This document shows positions 25,173 to 34,307 of a stretch of DNA of 64,000 nt, piece by piece. The notes beneath the pieces were generated by a model. The model was not told the DNA's origin. It did not search any database and saw nothing but the letters and a program-made list of their open reading frames with translations. The stretch covers positions 2,737,645 to 2,801,644 of the forward strand of contig NZ_KZ454936.1 of the NCBI RefSeq assembly GCF_002797315.1, read 5' to 3'. Made by a program: the position numbers and the translations under genes. Source of the stretch: Bacillus sp. FJAT-44742 (GTDB taxonomy: Bacteria; Bacillota; Bacilli; Bacillales; Marinococcaceae). The first letter of the stretch is position 1; every line of letters starts with the position of its first letter.

Positions 25173-26855
25173 TTATGTCAGGCGATAAATAAAGGCTTCA
25201 TAGGGTGAGAGCTCCACGTTTTCTAAGGAATACGTTTGTTTAGAATCTTCATTTGAAAGAATACGATCTACTTTCTTTTCGGCCAGCTCTTTAAATGACC
25301 GATTCTGAACAGAGGAGCTGAAATTACAGACGATAAGAAGCATATCGTCCTTGTAAGTTCGAGTGTAGGCATACACTTCCTCATCATCAGGAAGAAGCAA
25401 ATGATAGCTCCCATGAACAATTGTTTCATCCTTTTTTCTTAATTCTATTAGGCTTTTGTAATAGTAAAAAACCGAATGAGGGTCGTTTAAAGAGTTCGCT
25501 ACGTTAATCCTTTTATAATTTGGATTAACTTGAAGCCATGGAACTCCAGTAGTAAACCCTGCGTGCTTGCTGTCATTCCATTGCATAGGTGTACGGGCAT
25601 TATCCCGGCCCCTGGCATAAATAGCTCTCATCATTTCTGCTTCTTCGATACCTTTTTCTTTTTGCTCCTTATACCAATTCAAGGTTTCAATGTCTTCATA
25701 ATCCTCAATTGTCGGAAAAGCCACATTTGTCATCCCTATTTCTTCTCCTTGATACACATAGGGAGTGCCTTTCATTCCATGCAGGCAGGTTGCCAACATT
25801 TTAGCAGACTTCTCACGAAATTTTTCATTATCATTACCAAACCTTGACACCACCCGAGGCTGATCGTGGTTGTTCCAGTAAAGACTGTTCCACCCTTTTT
25901 GATCCAGCCCTTTTTGCCACTTTGTCATAATTCTCTTCAAATCTGTAAGCTTCCAGGAAAGGGCTGACCATTTCCCATGTTCTCCGTCACCAAGACCCAT
26001 ATGCTCAAAATGAAAAACCATATTAAGTTCTTTTCTTTCTTCGGCTGTGTACAGCTTTCCTTCCTCAACTCCAACTCCCGGCATTTCTCCTACCGTCATG
26101 GTGTCATAGTGGGACAGAACTTTTGTGTACATTTCCTGAAGAAACTCATGAATTCTTGGGCCGTTTTTGAAGTAGCTAGAGCCGGATGCATACTTGTTTC
26201 CAGGCTTCACCTCTCCATCGGGATAGCGCTGGTCTTTTGAAATAAAGTTAATGACGTCCATTCGAAAGCCGTCTACCCCTTTATCCAGCCACCATTTCAT
26301 CATTTGATATATGTCTTCACGAAGAAGAGGGTTTTCCCAATTTAAATCCGGTTGTTTTTTACTGAATAAATGAAGATAATATTCCTCTGTACTTTCATCA
26401 TACTCCCACGCAGAACCTCCGAAATTGGAAGCCCAATTGGTTGGTTCTCTTCCGTCTATTCCTTTTTTCCAAATGTAATAGTCCCGTTTCGGACTTTTTG
26501 CAGAAGAGCGTGACTCAATGAACCATTCATGCTCATCAGAAGTATGGTTGACAACCAGATCCATTACAAGCTTCATGCCCCGTTCATGAATTTGCTGAAG
26601 GAGAAGATCAAAATCCTCCATGGTTCCAAATTCATTCATGATAGCCTGGTAATCTCGTATATCGTAACCATTATCGTCATTTGGGGAATCATATACGGGG
26701 GAAAGCCAGATAACGTCAATTCCTAATTCCTTTATGTAGTCAAGCTTCTGAATCATTCCCGGAATGTCTCCAATTCCGTCTCCGTTGCTGTCATTAAAGC
26801 TTCTTGGGTAAATTTGATATACAACGCTTTTTTTCCACCAGGGTGTTTGGGTCAT
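25173..26855 (-). CDS. malL: Oligo-1,6-glucosidase / alpha-glucosidase (GH13)
   Basis: 560-residue GH13 enzyme, full length for the MalL group. Conserved regions are DLVVNHTSDEHEWF (region I), DGFRMDVINFISKD with the nucleophile aspartate (region II), the acid/base glutamate in VGEMPG (region III) and NNHDQPR (region IV). It hydrolyses isomaltose-type or short malto-oligosaccharides in the cytoplasm. AGGAGG precedes the ATG. The neighbour upstream on the same strand is a GH31 alpha-glucosidase, so the pair suggests oligosaccharide use, although no sugar transporter is adjacent. Confidence 0.92.
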   Translation of the reverse strand: MTQTPWWKKSVVYQIYPRSFNDSNGDGIGDIPGMIQKLDYIKELGIDVIWLSPVYDSPNDDNGYDIRDYQAIMNEFGTMEDFDLLLQQIHERGMKLVMDLVVNHTSDEHEWFIESRSSAKSPKRDYYIWKKGIDGREPTNWASNFGGSAWEYDESTEEYYLHLFSKKQPDLNWENPLLREDIYQMMKWWLDKGVDGFRMDVINFISKDQRYPDGEVKPGNKYASGSSYFKNGPRIHEFLQEMYTKVLSHYDTMTVGEMPGVGVEEGKLYTAEERKELNMVFHFEHMGLGDGEHGKWSALSWKLTDLKRIMTKWQKGLDQKGWNSLYWNNHDQPRVVSRFGNDNEKFREKSAKMLATCLHGMKGTPYVYQGEEIGMTNVAFPTIEDYEDIETLNWYKEQKEKGIEEAEMMRAIYARGRDNARTPMQWNDSKHAGFTTGVPWLQVNPNYKRINVANSLNDPHSVFYYYKSLIELRKKDETIVHGSYHLLLPDDEEVYAYTRTYKDDMLLIVCNFSSSVQNRSFKELAEKKVDRILSNEDSKQTYSLENVELSPYEAFIYRLT

Positions 26856-27032
26856 TTCTCATTCCTCCTAGCTAAAAGTACGAAAGAAATCATTCTATTT
26901 TATTTTTACAAACAGACACACTACATGCTTCAAAACGTGGTGAGGACTCCTCCCAGTTATACCAATATATGTACCGAATGAAAACTCACATTACCTAAGA
27001 AGAAGAAAAGCCCCGTAAAAGGTTATTCATAC

Positions 27033-27070
27033 ATAAAAAATACCGGAAAGCCCTGAATAGGGACCTTCCG
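27033..27070 (-). terminator. Terminator of the GH31 gene
   Basis: CGGAAGGTCCC / GGGCTTTCCG imperfect stem followed by TATTTTTTAT on the minus strand, just past the stop. Confidence 0.7.
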
Positions 27071-27079
27071 ATAAATATT

Positions 27080-29440
27080 TTACAGCAGGCTGGCTTTAAT
27101 CATACGAGAGCGCCCATCTGTCTTTCCTTTTTCTTCTCCATTAATCTTTAGCGTTAACTCTTCATTCTCGCTGTGTATTACCACTTCTAATTCAAAGTCA
27201 GGCTCATAAGCATTTACTTTTGTTTCAAAGGTAAGATCAATAACATTTCCAATTACCTGGTACCTCAAAACGCCTTCATACATCTTTCCTTCCCTGTAAT
27301 TAAATGTACTTCCATCGTCTTCATAAAAATAGTACTCTTCGCCGTTTGAAGAAGGATAAACGTGAAAAGTAATTTTTTCCTCCTTCTGTTCAGTCGACAT
27401 TTTTTTCTCTCCAAGAGCAATTATCGCACCCTTTTTAATGAAAATAGGAAGTATATCTAGGGGTGCTTTCACAAGATGATAATCGGATCCTCGGTATTCC
27501 TCGCCTGTCCAATAATCAATCCAGGTTCCTTCAGGCAGGTAAACCGCTCGGTGATTTTTATCAGGCTGAAGAATCGGAGCAACGATGACAGAGTCACCGA
27601 TCATAAATTCATCTGACAAATTGGTGGTTTCCTTGTCTTGCGGGTATTCTAAAAATAAGGGTCTCATTACCGGGATTCCGTTAGTACTTGCTTCTTTAAA
27701 AAGAGTATAAAGGTGCGGCATCCAAACATACCGAAGATCTATATATTTCTTTACGATACCTTCTATTTCTTTCCCGAAACTCCATGGTTCCTGCCTTACG
27801 GTATCTAATGCTGAGTGGTTTCTGAAAAAAGGAGTGAAGGCTCCTACTTGTGTCCAGCGTGCTAATAACTGGCCAGTAGCATCATGAGCAAATCCACCTA
27901 CATCCGGCCCGCAAAAAGGAACTCCGGAGACTCCTAGATTCATGCACATGGGCAGTGCCATTTGAAGGTGCTCCCAAAAACTTCGATTATCACCCGTCCA
28001 AACTGCTGCATACCTCTGAACTCCCGAATACCCTGCACGGGTCAGTAAAAAGGGCCTCTTCCCATTCAACTGGGCCTTCATTCCTTCATATGTCGCTTTC
28101 CCCATTAGCAGTCCATAAACATTATGAAGTTCCCTGTGTGTTTTAGGATCGCCGTCGTTTCCATGCATGACCTCAGTATCCATTGTTTTTGTTTCATTAA
28201 AAACGGCGGGTTCGTTCATATCATTCCAGATGCCTTCAATTCCCTTGTCCACATAAAAATCGTGCTTATCTCCCCACCACTTACGAGTTTTTTCATTTGT
28301 GAAGTCTGGAAATGCGCTGTTTCCCGGCCAAACATCCCCGTTATACATTTTTTCATCTACATACTTGCAAAAATGGTCTCCTTTAACACCTTCCAGATAG
28401 GACGGATATTCCGGGTCTGTTTTGACTCCAGGGTCCACAATGGGTACAACATGAATGCCCTCTTTTTTTAAATCATTCATTAACTTACCTGGATCCGGGT
28501 AACGTTCTTCATCAAAGGTAAACACTCTATATCCATTCATATAATGAATATCTAAGTAAACCGCATCTAATGGAATTTGCTTTTCCTTAAAATTTTTAAC
28601 CAGTTCCCTTACTTCTTCTTCTGTTTCATAGCTGTACCTGGACTGATGGTATCCTATCGCCCATTTGGGTGGCAGGGGCATGCGTCCAGTTAAATAGGAG
28701 TACTGGGTAATCACGTCCTTTGGCTCTGGTCCAGCCATCAAATAATAATTGATGAGCCCCCCTTCAGCCGAAAAAGAATACGTTTCCTCATAGGTCTTCA
28801 TGTCAAAAGTAGTTTTATAGGTGTTATCAAAGAAAATGCCATAGGCCTTTCCCTGATTTACTGTCATAAAATATGGGATGGATTCATATAAAGCATCAAT
28901 TTCAGGATTGTGAGGAGCAAAGACATCTGAATTCCACATGGTCATCTTCTCTCCTCTTTTATCAAGGAAACTGGTTTTCTCACCAAATCCATAAAAATGG
29001 TCTTCTCTCTCCATTTCCTTATAACAGATCACTTCACCTCCTGCACTGTGGCCCATTCCTTTTTCTTTTTCTGATACCAAAGTCCTTCCGCTCTTATCCT
29101 CAACCTTAATCCGAAATGGATTTTTATATAAAAAAAGTGTTAATAAAGGTGACTGGATTGTGACATACGAGTCTTCATCGTGTACTCTTAGGTCAACTTT
29201 TTCTGGTTCCACAATGACAGCATGACTGGAAGATAAAGATGGTTCTTTTTTGGGATCCATTATAATTCTGACAATATCTTCCCTGTAAAAAAGAATTTGG
29301 ATCATCCCTGCCTCACATTTCCCTATGAAGCTTTTATTCTCGCTGAGGGAATAAGAAATAAGATTGCCTATATCCCTAAAAGCAGTTCCTGCTATTTTCT
29401 TTTTAGCCCCCGGATGTATTGCAAAACTTGTATCCTCCAT
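27080..29440 (-). CDS. GH31-family alpha-glucosidase
   Basis: 786-residue enzyme: N-terminal galactose-mutarotase-like beta domain, then the GH31 barrel with GIWNDMNEPAVF (nucleophile aspartate in WNDMNE) and AVWTGDNRSFWEHL (acid/base aspartate in TGDN). C-terminal beta domains include FYEDDGSTFNYREG. No signal peptide, so intracellular. It probably releases glucose from alpha-linked oligosaccharides; bond preference cannot be read. The ATG at 29440 is preferred because the in-frame GTG four codons earlier overlaps the AAGGAG ribosome site. 224 bases separate it from the GH13 gene. Confidence 0.92.
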   Translation of the reverse strand: MEDTSFAIHPGAKKKIAGTAFRDIGNLISYSLSENKSFIGKCEAGMIQILFYREDIVRIIMDPKKEPSLSSSHAVIVEPEKVDLRVHDEDSYVTIQSPLLTLFLYKNPFRIKVEDKSGRTLVSEKEKGMGHSAGGEVICYKEMEREDHFYGFGEKTSFLDKRGEKMTMWNSDVFAPHNPEIDALYESIPYFMTVNQGKAYGIFFDNTYKTTFDMKTYEETYSFSAEGGLINYYLMAGPEPKDVITQYSYLTGRMPLPPKWAIGYHQSRYSYETEEEVRELVKNFKEKQIPLDAVYLDIHYMNGYRVFTFDEERYPDPGKLMNDLKKEGIHVVPIVDPGVKTDPEYPSYLEGVKGDHFCKYVDEKMYNGDVWPGNSAFPDFTNEKTRKWWGDKHDFYVDKGIEGIWNDMNEPAVFNETKTMDTEVMHGNDGDPKTHRELHNVYGLLMGKATYEGMKAQLNGKRPFLLTRAGYSGVQRYAAVWTGDNRSFWEHLQMALPMCMNLGVSGVPFCGPDVGGFAHDATGQLLARWTQVGAFTPFFRNHSALDTVRQEPWSFGKEIEGIVKKYIDLRYVWMPHLYTLFKEASTNGIPVMRPLFLEYPQDKETTNLSDEFMIGDSVIVAPILQPDKNHRAVYLPEGTWIDYWTGEEYRGSDYHLVKAPLDILPIFIKKGAIIALGEKKMSTEQKEEKITFHVYPSSNGEEYYFYEDDGSTFNYREGKMYEGVLRYQVIGNVIDLTFETKVNAYEPDFELEVVIHSENEELTLKINGEEKGKTDGRSRMIKASLL

Positions 29441-29840
29441 ATAAAAGCCCACTCCTTTTTATCTGGTATCCTCTACATAGGTTCTCTGCACGATTCCATT
29501 ATCCTGTTAAATAAAGTGAATACATCAGTAAAATCATATTTGACAGGTAAGAACTGTATGAAATATAAGCTGAATCTGTATGTACTTTGGGAACGTCAAG
29601 GCAATGCCTGTCCAATATGAGTCCTGCCAAATTCCAAAACATTGGAATATTTCCTTACGAAATAACCCTCTTTTGATCTTTTTATGCTTATAATTACTTA
29701 CACCTGTTAATTTTGTTGCTAAAACTAACAGGTAATTTGCTTCCCTGGTTCACGTGTGGAGTAAGCCACACTTTTACTCTTTTCACTGTCTCTTTCAAGC
29801 CGCTGGTTTTTTACATTTACCTTTGAAAGGAAGGGATCGT
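29441..29840. other. 400-bp divergent intergenic region with a hairpin
   Basis: Between the GH31 gene and the HPr-like gene. It contains an inverted repeat ACCTGTTA / TAACAGGT with an inner TTTT / AAAA extension (29702-29733), a candidate operator or leader hairpin for the HPr-like gene. No CcpA site was recognised by eye. Confidence 0.5.
29702..29733. promoter_or_regulatory. Inverted repeat upstream of the HPr-like gene
   Basis: ACCTGTTA and TAACAGGT arms flanking TTTT-GTTGCT-AAAA, about 108 bases before the start codon. Role unknown. Confidence 0.4.
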
Positions 29841-30134
29841 ATGGAAGCATCTGCATCACTTAACATTGAAGGGAAAGAGAAAATCTGCTATGAAAGGATC
29901 CTGCAGCTTGTACAAACGGCGAATCAATTTGACAGCTACATTGTATTGGAAACGAGCACAACAGTCATTAATTGTAAAAGCCTCATAAGCACTTCTGCTT
30001 TTTTAAAAGCTCAGGATAAGATAACAATAAGGGCAGTCGGCAGGGATTCCCAAGAAGCAGTTTCATTACTGCAAGGTTTTATTGAAAAGAAAATCTTTAC
30101 AGAAGAGCGTTCTTCTTATCCTTTATTAAATTAA
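29841..30134 (+). CDS. HPr-like protein lacking the phosphorylatable histidine
   Basis: 97-residue protein colinear with HPr. The segment LVQTANQFDSYIVLE aligns with HPr helix 1 and strand 2, NCKSLISTSAFL with the NLKSIMGV region, and ITIRAVGRDSQEAVSLL with ITISASGADENDALNAL. At the place of His15 there is Cys16 (ICYERI where HPr has IHARPA), so PTS phosphotransfer is not expected. The regulatory serine (Ser46 of HPr) is kept as Ser47. That pattern resembles Crh, the regulatory HPr paralogue with Gln15. ATG at 29841 behind GGAAGGG; the frame extends upstream without homology. Confidence 0.75.
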   Translation: MEASASLNIEGKEKICYERILQLVQTANQFDSYIVLETSTTVINCKSLISTSAFLKAQDKITIRAVGRDSQEAVSLLQGFIEKKIFTEERSSYPLLN

Positions 30135-30385
30135 CAACTATCATGAAAGGTAACTTCTTAGTGGGTTTGAACGTCAAAAGCTACTGTGGACCCCGGTGGC
30201 AAATAGATTGACTGCCTGTTACGAAATACACAAACACTTTCTTCCTGGAGAAAATTAAAAGTACGCCTTCTGGGTATCTGTCCAGGAGGTGTTTTTCTTA
30301 TTCAGTACGCAGCATTTTTTATGTCGTATATTTCACAAATTATTTCCATAAGTAAAACGAATCTTATTCTAGGAGGTCTTCACAT

Positions 30386-30544
30386 ATGGATCATCCATTT
30401 AACCAGCAAGGAAATTTCTAAACCTGCAGCAAGGCTTTTCAAGACAGCGCGCTCCACAATTCCAAAGCTTTACTCAACACAATCCCTAATCAGCCATGCA
30501 GCCTGCAAATGCGAAACCAGCTTCAGGGCTTTGCCAGCAATTAA
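30386..30544 (+). pseudogene. Small ORF interrupted by an in-frame stop
   Basis: A perfect AGGAGG (30371-30376) stands nine bases before ATG 30386. The frame reads MDHPFNQQGNF, meets TAA at 30419, and continues open for 40 more codons to TAA at 30542 (polar, Asn/Gln/Ser-rich, ending QLQGFASN). One base change would give a 52-residue protein. It is followed by a terminator. It could be a decayed gene, an 11-residue peptide gene, or a frame I have misread. Confidence 0.4.
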
Positions 30545-30573
30545 TGCAATAAATAAATTCATCCGTAATAAAC

Positions 30574-30611
30574 AAAAAAAGGGCAAGCTGCTCCATGCGC
30601 CAGCTTGTCCT
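30574..30611. terminator. Bidirectional terminator before ypjP
   Basis: GGCAAGCTG / CAGCTTGTC stem with an A run before and T-rich tail after. Strong T run on the minus strand. Confidence 0.8.
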
Positions 30612-30616
30612 TTCAA

Positions 30617-31234
30617 TTAAGTCATCCATTTTGGAGGAGTGTTTTTATCCCAGTATACGTCTCCAATCTGATGGTGTTCTTCAAAGTTATCTTCATGTAA
30701 GTGATAGTGAAAATTAAACCAATATCCTTCTTTAGGACGAAGATCCCGTCTCACATGAAATTTTGCAATGTCTTTTTTATTCTTATCATCATACACATTA
30801 AATATCTTTTCTCCGCTTCCTTGAGAAGGCTCTTCTGTAATGACATAGGATTTGCTTTCTTCCATCCCTGCTTCTTCTACCAGGTCTTTAAGAACATTCT
30901 CAATACTAGGGAGAATGTCAGTCATAAAGTCAGCTTCAACTTGTTTTAAAATTTTAGGGCCGAGCTTTTTTACAGACTGTTCTTTCGCTTGTTCAACAAT
31001 AATATCTATAAAATGCTCGTCATCCAACACTTCAATGTTTTCTTCATAGTCCTGAGCAATGATTTCCGAATACTCTTCTATTTCAGCGGCAGAATAATGC
31101 TGCTCATCACTGCCTGATTTCTCTTCTTTAGCTGAAGCAGATGAGCTGGAATCCAAGTATGTAGGAGGAATGTACACACCAAGAGTCATAAAGGTTATAA
31201 GGATAACTGATATCTTCTTAAACCAAAGCTTCAA
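30617..31234 (-). CDS. ypjP: YpjP-family protein
   Basis: 205 residues. N-terminal signal/anchor helix (LWFKKISVILITFMTLGVYIPPTY), an acidic low-complexity linker, and a conserved C-terminal domain with EKIFNVYDDKNKKDIAKFHVRRDLRP, GYWFNFHYH and IGDVYWDKNTPPKWM. These segments match Bacillus YpjP proteins, whose function is unknown. The TTG start at 31234 follows GGGGGAA. It is probably exported or membrane anchored. Single gene with its own terminator. Confidence 0.88.
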   Translation of the reverse strand: MKLWFKKISVILITFMTLGVYIPPTYLDSSSSASAKEEKSGSDEQHYSAAEIEEYSEIIAQDYEENIEVLDDEHFIDIIVEQAKEQSVKKLGPKILKQVEADFMTDILPSIENVLKDLVEEAGMEESKSYVITEEPSQGSGEKIFNVYDDKNKKDIAKFHVRRDLRPKEGYWFNFHYHLHEDNFEEHHQIGDVYWDKNTPPKWMT

Positions 31235-31410
31235 CTTTCATTCCCCCTTATGCCAAGTCTCTTTGAAAATCTCAATATGTTTCAAAGTTTCTAAGAATCA
31301 ATTTTTTTAATTGTACCATAGGGTTGTGTTGAGCTGGGTAAAGGCCCTCTCAAATTCATAAAAATGTAATCTTCTTTAGAAAAAGGAGTGGCTTCACATA
31401 CTGTTCATCA

Positions 31411-32787
31411 CTAGGGCAATGCTTGCTCACCCTCAGGCAGATGTTCAGCCCTTGCTTGTATGACTCTTAAACGTATGAAAAATCCTGCTGCTGCACAAGT
31501 AAGACCTATTGTGATGCCAATCCAGAAACCAAAAGGTCCCAAAGGTGTGTAGGATGCAAGGAGATAGCCGGAAGGAATCCCTATGATCCAGTATGAAATA
31601 AAAGCTGTAATAAAAGGGACTTTTACATCTTTGTACCCTCTTAATACTCCTTGAAGAGCTGATTGGGCAGCATCAGAAATCTGATAAAAAATCGCGAAGA
31701 TAAAAAACTGGGCTGCAAGGGTGACAACAGTCCGGTCATCAGTATAGAGATAAGCAATTGGTTCACGTAAAAAGAAAAGGAAAACTGAGCCAATGGCAAG
31801 GATTCCTATTGCCCCAACCACTCCCAAACGTCCGTATTCCCTGGCTGCACTCCACCTTTCTCCACCAACGGAGAAGCCCACAACGATTGTTAAGGCCATT
31901 GAAATGCTTAACGGGATCATAAAAATAAGTGATGTGAAGCTAAAGGCTATTTGATGTGCTGCAATAGTTATGGTGCTGAACATGGTTCCAATTAACAATG
32001 TTACAACAGAAAAAATGCTGGCTTCAAAAAAGATAGACAGACCTATCGGAATGCCAATGGCCAGCTGCTCTTTCCAGGCTTTCCAGGAGGGCACCGCCCA
32101 ATTTACAAATAGCTTATACCGACGGATGACCTCCATTCGAAACGTCATCCATATGCTTAATATAAAAATGATCCAATAGGTTAAAGCAGTGGCATAACCT
32201 GCACCAATACCACCAAGCATAGGAAGACCAAATCCACCGAAGATAAATCCATAGTTAAGAAGAACATTAAACGGTACGGCCAGGACAGTAATTATCATTG
32301 TGATGCGTGTATAACCTTGAGCGTCAAAAAAATAACGTAAAACATTCGCTGCAAATAAGGGAATAATTCCTAATGACAAGCCGACTAAATAATGGAAAGT
32401 AATATGTTCAACTGCTGGAGCCAGGTTCATCAATGTGATGATGGGATGAAGAAACATGGCTCCACAAAGAATAACAAGAATAGCTAACACAAGGGATAGA
32501 TAGAGACCTTGATTCACTGAGTTTGTTATGCTTTTCTTGTCTCCTTTTCCTATGAGCTGGGCCACTATAGGAGTAACAGCCAGCAGCACCCCGTTTATTC
32601 CAGTAAAAATAGGCATCCACAAACTGGATCCCATTGCGACTCCAGCCAAGTCGTCTGTCCCAACACGACCGGACATCATCGTATCAACTAAATTCATCGC
32701 AAAAAAACTTACTTGTGTCACCATAATCGGCCAGAAAATCGTGAAAAATAATGCCATTTTGTCTTTCCTAGACTTGGCGTGATACAT
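31411..32787 (-). CDS. MATE-family multidrug efflux protein
   Basis: 458 residues with 12 predicted helices in two homologous halves (FFAMNLVDTMMSGRVGTDDLAGVAMG in the first, IAAHQIAFSFTSLIFMIPLSISMALTIVVGFSVGG in the second). These are the NorM-type MATE hallmarks. It would use Na+ or H+ to expel cationic compounds. ATG at 32787 has GGAGG at 8 bases; an earlier ATG seven codons upstream lies on that ribosome site. A TetR gene starts upstream on the same strand and probably regulates it. Confidence 0.92.
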   Translation of the reverse strand: MYHAKSRKDKMALFFTIFWPIMVTQVSFFAMNLVDTMMSGRVGTDDLAGVAMGSSLWMPIFTGINGVLLAVTPIVAQLIGKGDKKSITNSVNQGLYLSLVLAILVILCGAMFLHPIITLMNLAPAVEHITFHYLVGLSLGIIPLFAANVLRYFFDAQGYTRITMIITVLAVPFNVLLNYGFIFGGFGLPMLGGIGAGYATALTYWIIFILSIWMTFRMEVIRRYKLFVNWAVPSWKAWKEQLAIGIPIGLSIFFEASIFSVVTLLIGTMFSTITIAAHQIAFSFTSLIFMIPLSISMALTIVVGFSVGGERWSAAREYGRLGVVGAIGILAIGSVFLFFLREPIAYLYTDDRTVVTLAAQFFIFAIFYQISDAAQSALQGVLRGYKDVKVPFITAFISYWIIGIPSGYLLASYTPLGPFGFWIGITIGLTCAAAGFFIRLRVIQARAEHLPEGEQALP

Positions 32788-32871
32788 ACCTGCGTCCTCC
32801 ATTACCAACGGCCGGTTCCCCGTCCTTATCTATACTACTTGCAAAAGTTTCTTTCAAGCGTAAGAACTACC

Positions 32872-33456
32872 TTATGAAAAGTTATCCGCAATTCCATTCC
32901 AATATATTCTCCACGAGGCTTCCAGTTTTTTTTCTGTCCTCTCTTTGCTTCCGTAGACCAGCTCTACACATATAGAATCAATTAAAGAAGAAAAAGCCAT
33001 GGTCATCGACTCAATGTCCTGGTACCTTACTTCATTTATCTCCACAGCTTTCAAAAAACGATCAAGGAATAGTAAATCTACTTTAGCAATGTGTTTGTTA
33101 ACATAGTCAATAACCGTATGATGTAAATGAGAAGGCGGGAAAAAGGACACACGCAGCCAAAACTTCATATTACAATCATTGCGGTATCTATCAATGTAAT
33201 TTAATAACACTTTGTATAAGAAATCGTGAAGAGGCTCTTCAAAATGGGATTGCAAAAAAACCTCCAGCTTATGAAGTTCTTTTTCTGCAGCACTTTTCAA
33301 GGTTTGCAGAAATAAATCGTCCTTCCCCTCAAAATGGGCATATATTGATTGTTTCTTTAAACCTGTCTCATCAGCAATGACAGCTAAAGATGCTCCCTCA
33401 AACCCGTATTGGGCAAAAGATCGTAAGGCGGCATCTTTTATTTTTTGGGCACTCAC
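32872..33456 (-). CDS. TetR/AcrR-family regulator next to the MATE gene
   Basis: 194 residues. The helix-turn-helix lies at about residues 8-50 (DAALRSFAQYGFEGASLAVIADETGLKKQSIYAHFEGKDDLF). The rest is helical, with a TetR C-terminal domain of the kind linked to efflux genes. GTG at 33456 fits GGGAG at 9 bases; the ATG three codons upstream touches the site. An AT-rich palindrome at 33473-33490, directly upstream, is a likely autoregulatory operator. Same strand as the MATE gene, 84 bases away, so likely one operon. Confidence 0.88.
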   Translation of the reverse strand: MSAQKIKDAALRSFAQYGFEGASLAVIADETGLKKQSIYAHFEGKDDLFLQTLKSAAEKELHKLEVFLQSHFEEPLHDFLYKVLLNYIDRYRNDCNMKFWLRVSFFPPSHLHHTVIDYVNKHIAKVDLLFLDRFLKAVEINEVRYQDIESMTMAFSSLIDSICVELVYGSKERTEKKLEASWRIYWNGIADNFS

Positions 33457-33472
33457 ACTTATCATCTCCCGG

Positions 33473-33490
33473 TTAACGATCGTTCGTTAA
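33473..33490. promoter_or_regulatory. Candidate TetR operator of the tetR-MATE pair
   Basis: TTAACGATCGTTCGTTAA: inverted TTAACGA / TTCGTTAA ends around the perfect palindrome AACGATCGTT (33475-33484), just upstream of the regulator start. Confidence 0.55.
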
Positions 33491-33557
33491 TATTATAACA
33501 GGTTACCCGCGAGCGGAAAGGAAAAATAAAAAAAACGTTCCATTCAGAAACGTTTTC

Positions 33558-34307
33558 TTAATACTCACTATTAGTATCTATTGATTGGTTAGGCAAAATT
33601 AATACTTCTACTCTTCTGTTTTTCGCCTTGTTTTCCGGACTATCATTCTCGGCGATCGGGCGGTGCTCTCCAAAACCTTTGGCACTGAATTGAAGGGGAT
33701 CAAGTTTATTGTTTTCCAAAAGAAGGCTCATAAAATTTACTGCTCTTATCACACTTAATTCCCAGTTTGATTGAAATTCGCTGGTGGAAATAGGCCGGTC
33801 ATCAGTGTGGCCGCTGACCACAACTTCATGAGTCGGCTCTGTATACAGAAGTTCTGAAATTTCTCTCGCTACCTCTGCTCCTTCCAATTTGACATTAGCA
33901 CTTCCTGTATCAAAGAATACATTATCAAGCAGAGTAAGAAGAAGACCTTCATCTGTAAGATTAGTTTCCAGCATATTTTCAAGATTTCTACTAACTATGT
34001 ACTGGTTAATTTCTTGTTCTAATGATTCCAACTCTCGAAGCTCCGGCAGACCATCACTTTCTTTATCTTGAGTGTCTGATGAGGATACTGGCAGTTCTGG
34101 AGGAGTTGGCTCGTTATCTAATATCCCTTCTCCACCTGCAAATTCAGATTGAAAGACCTGGGCTATTTCCTGAAATTTCTCACTCTCAATTTCACTAGCT
34201 GCAAAAAGAACAATAAATAAGGCAAGAAGGAGAGTAAGCATATCAGCGTAAGGAATTAACCATGATTCATCAACGTGCTCGTCATTATGCTGTTTCTGTT
34301 TCCGCAC
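33558..34307 (-). CDS. motB: Flagellar motor stator protein MotB
   Basis: 249 residues. A basic N-terminus is followed by DESWLIPYADMLTLLLALFIVLFAA, whose aspartate is the ion-binding residue in the single helix. Then come a plug/linker region and an OmpA-like peptidoglycan-binding domain (VFFDTGSANVK, VSGHTDDRPIST, NWELSVIRAVNFM, NRRVEVLI). GTG at 34307 has AAGGAGG at 6 bases. It overlaps the end of motA by 23 bases. Whether protons or sodium ions are used cannot be told with confidence from the helix. Confidence 0.94.
   Translation of the reverse strand: MRKQKQHNDEHVDESWLIPYADMLTLLLALFIVLFAASEIESEKFQEIAQVFQSEFAGGEGILDNEPTPPELPVSSSDTQDKESDGLPELRELESLEQEINQYIVSRNLENMLETNLTDEGLLLTLLDNVFFDTGSANVKLEGAEVAREISELLYTEPTHEVVVSGHTDDRPISTSEFQSNWELSVIRAVNFMSLLLENNKLDPLQFSAKGFGEHRPIAENDSPENKAKNRRVEVLILPNQSIDTNSEY

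Noticed and set aside
30321-30620. 99-codon plus-strand frame over the small interrupted gene
   Set aside because: Starts without a ribosome site, runs through the AGGAGG and the terminator hairpin, so it is not a plausible protein.
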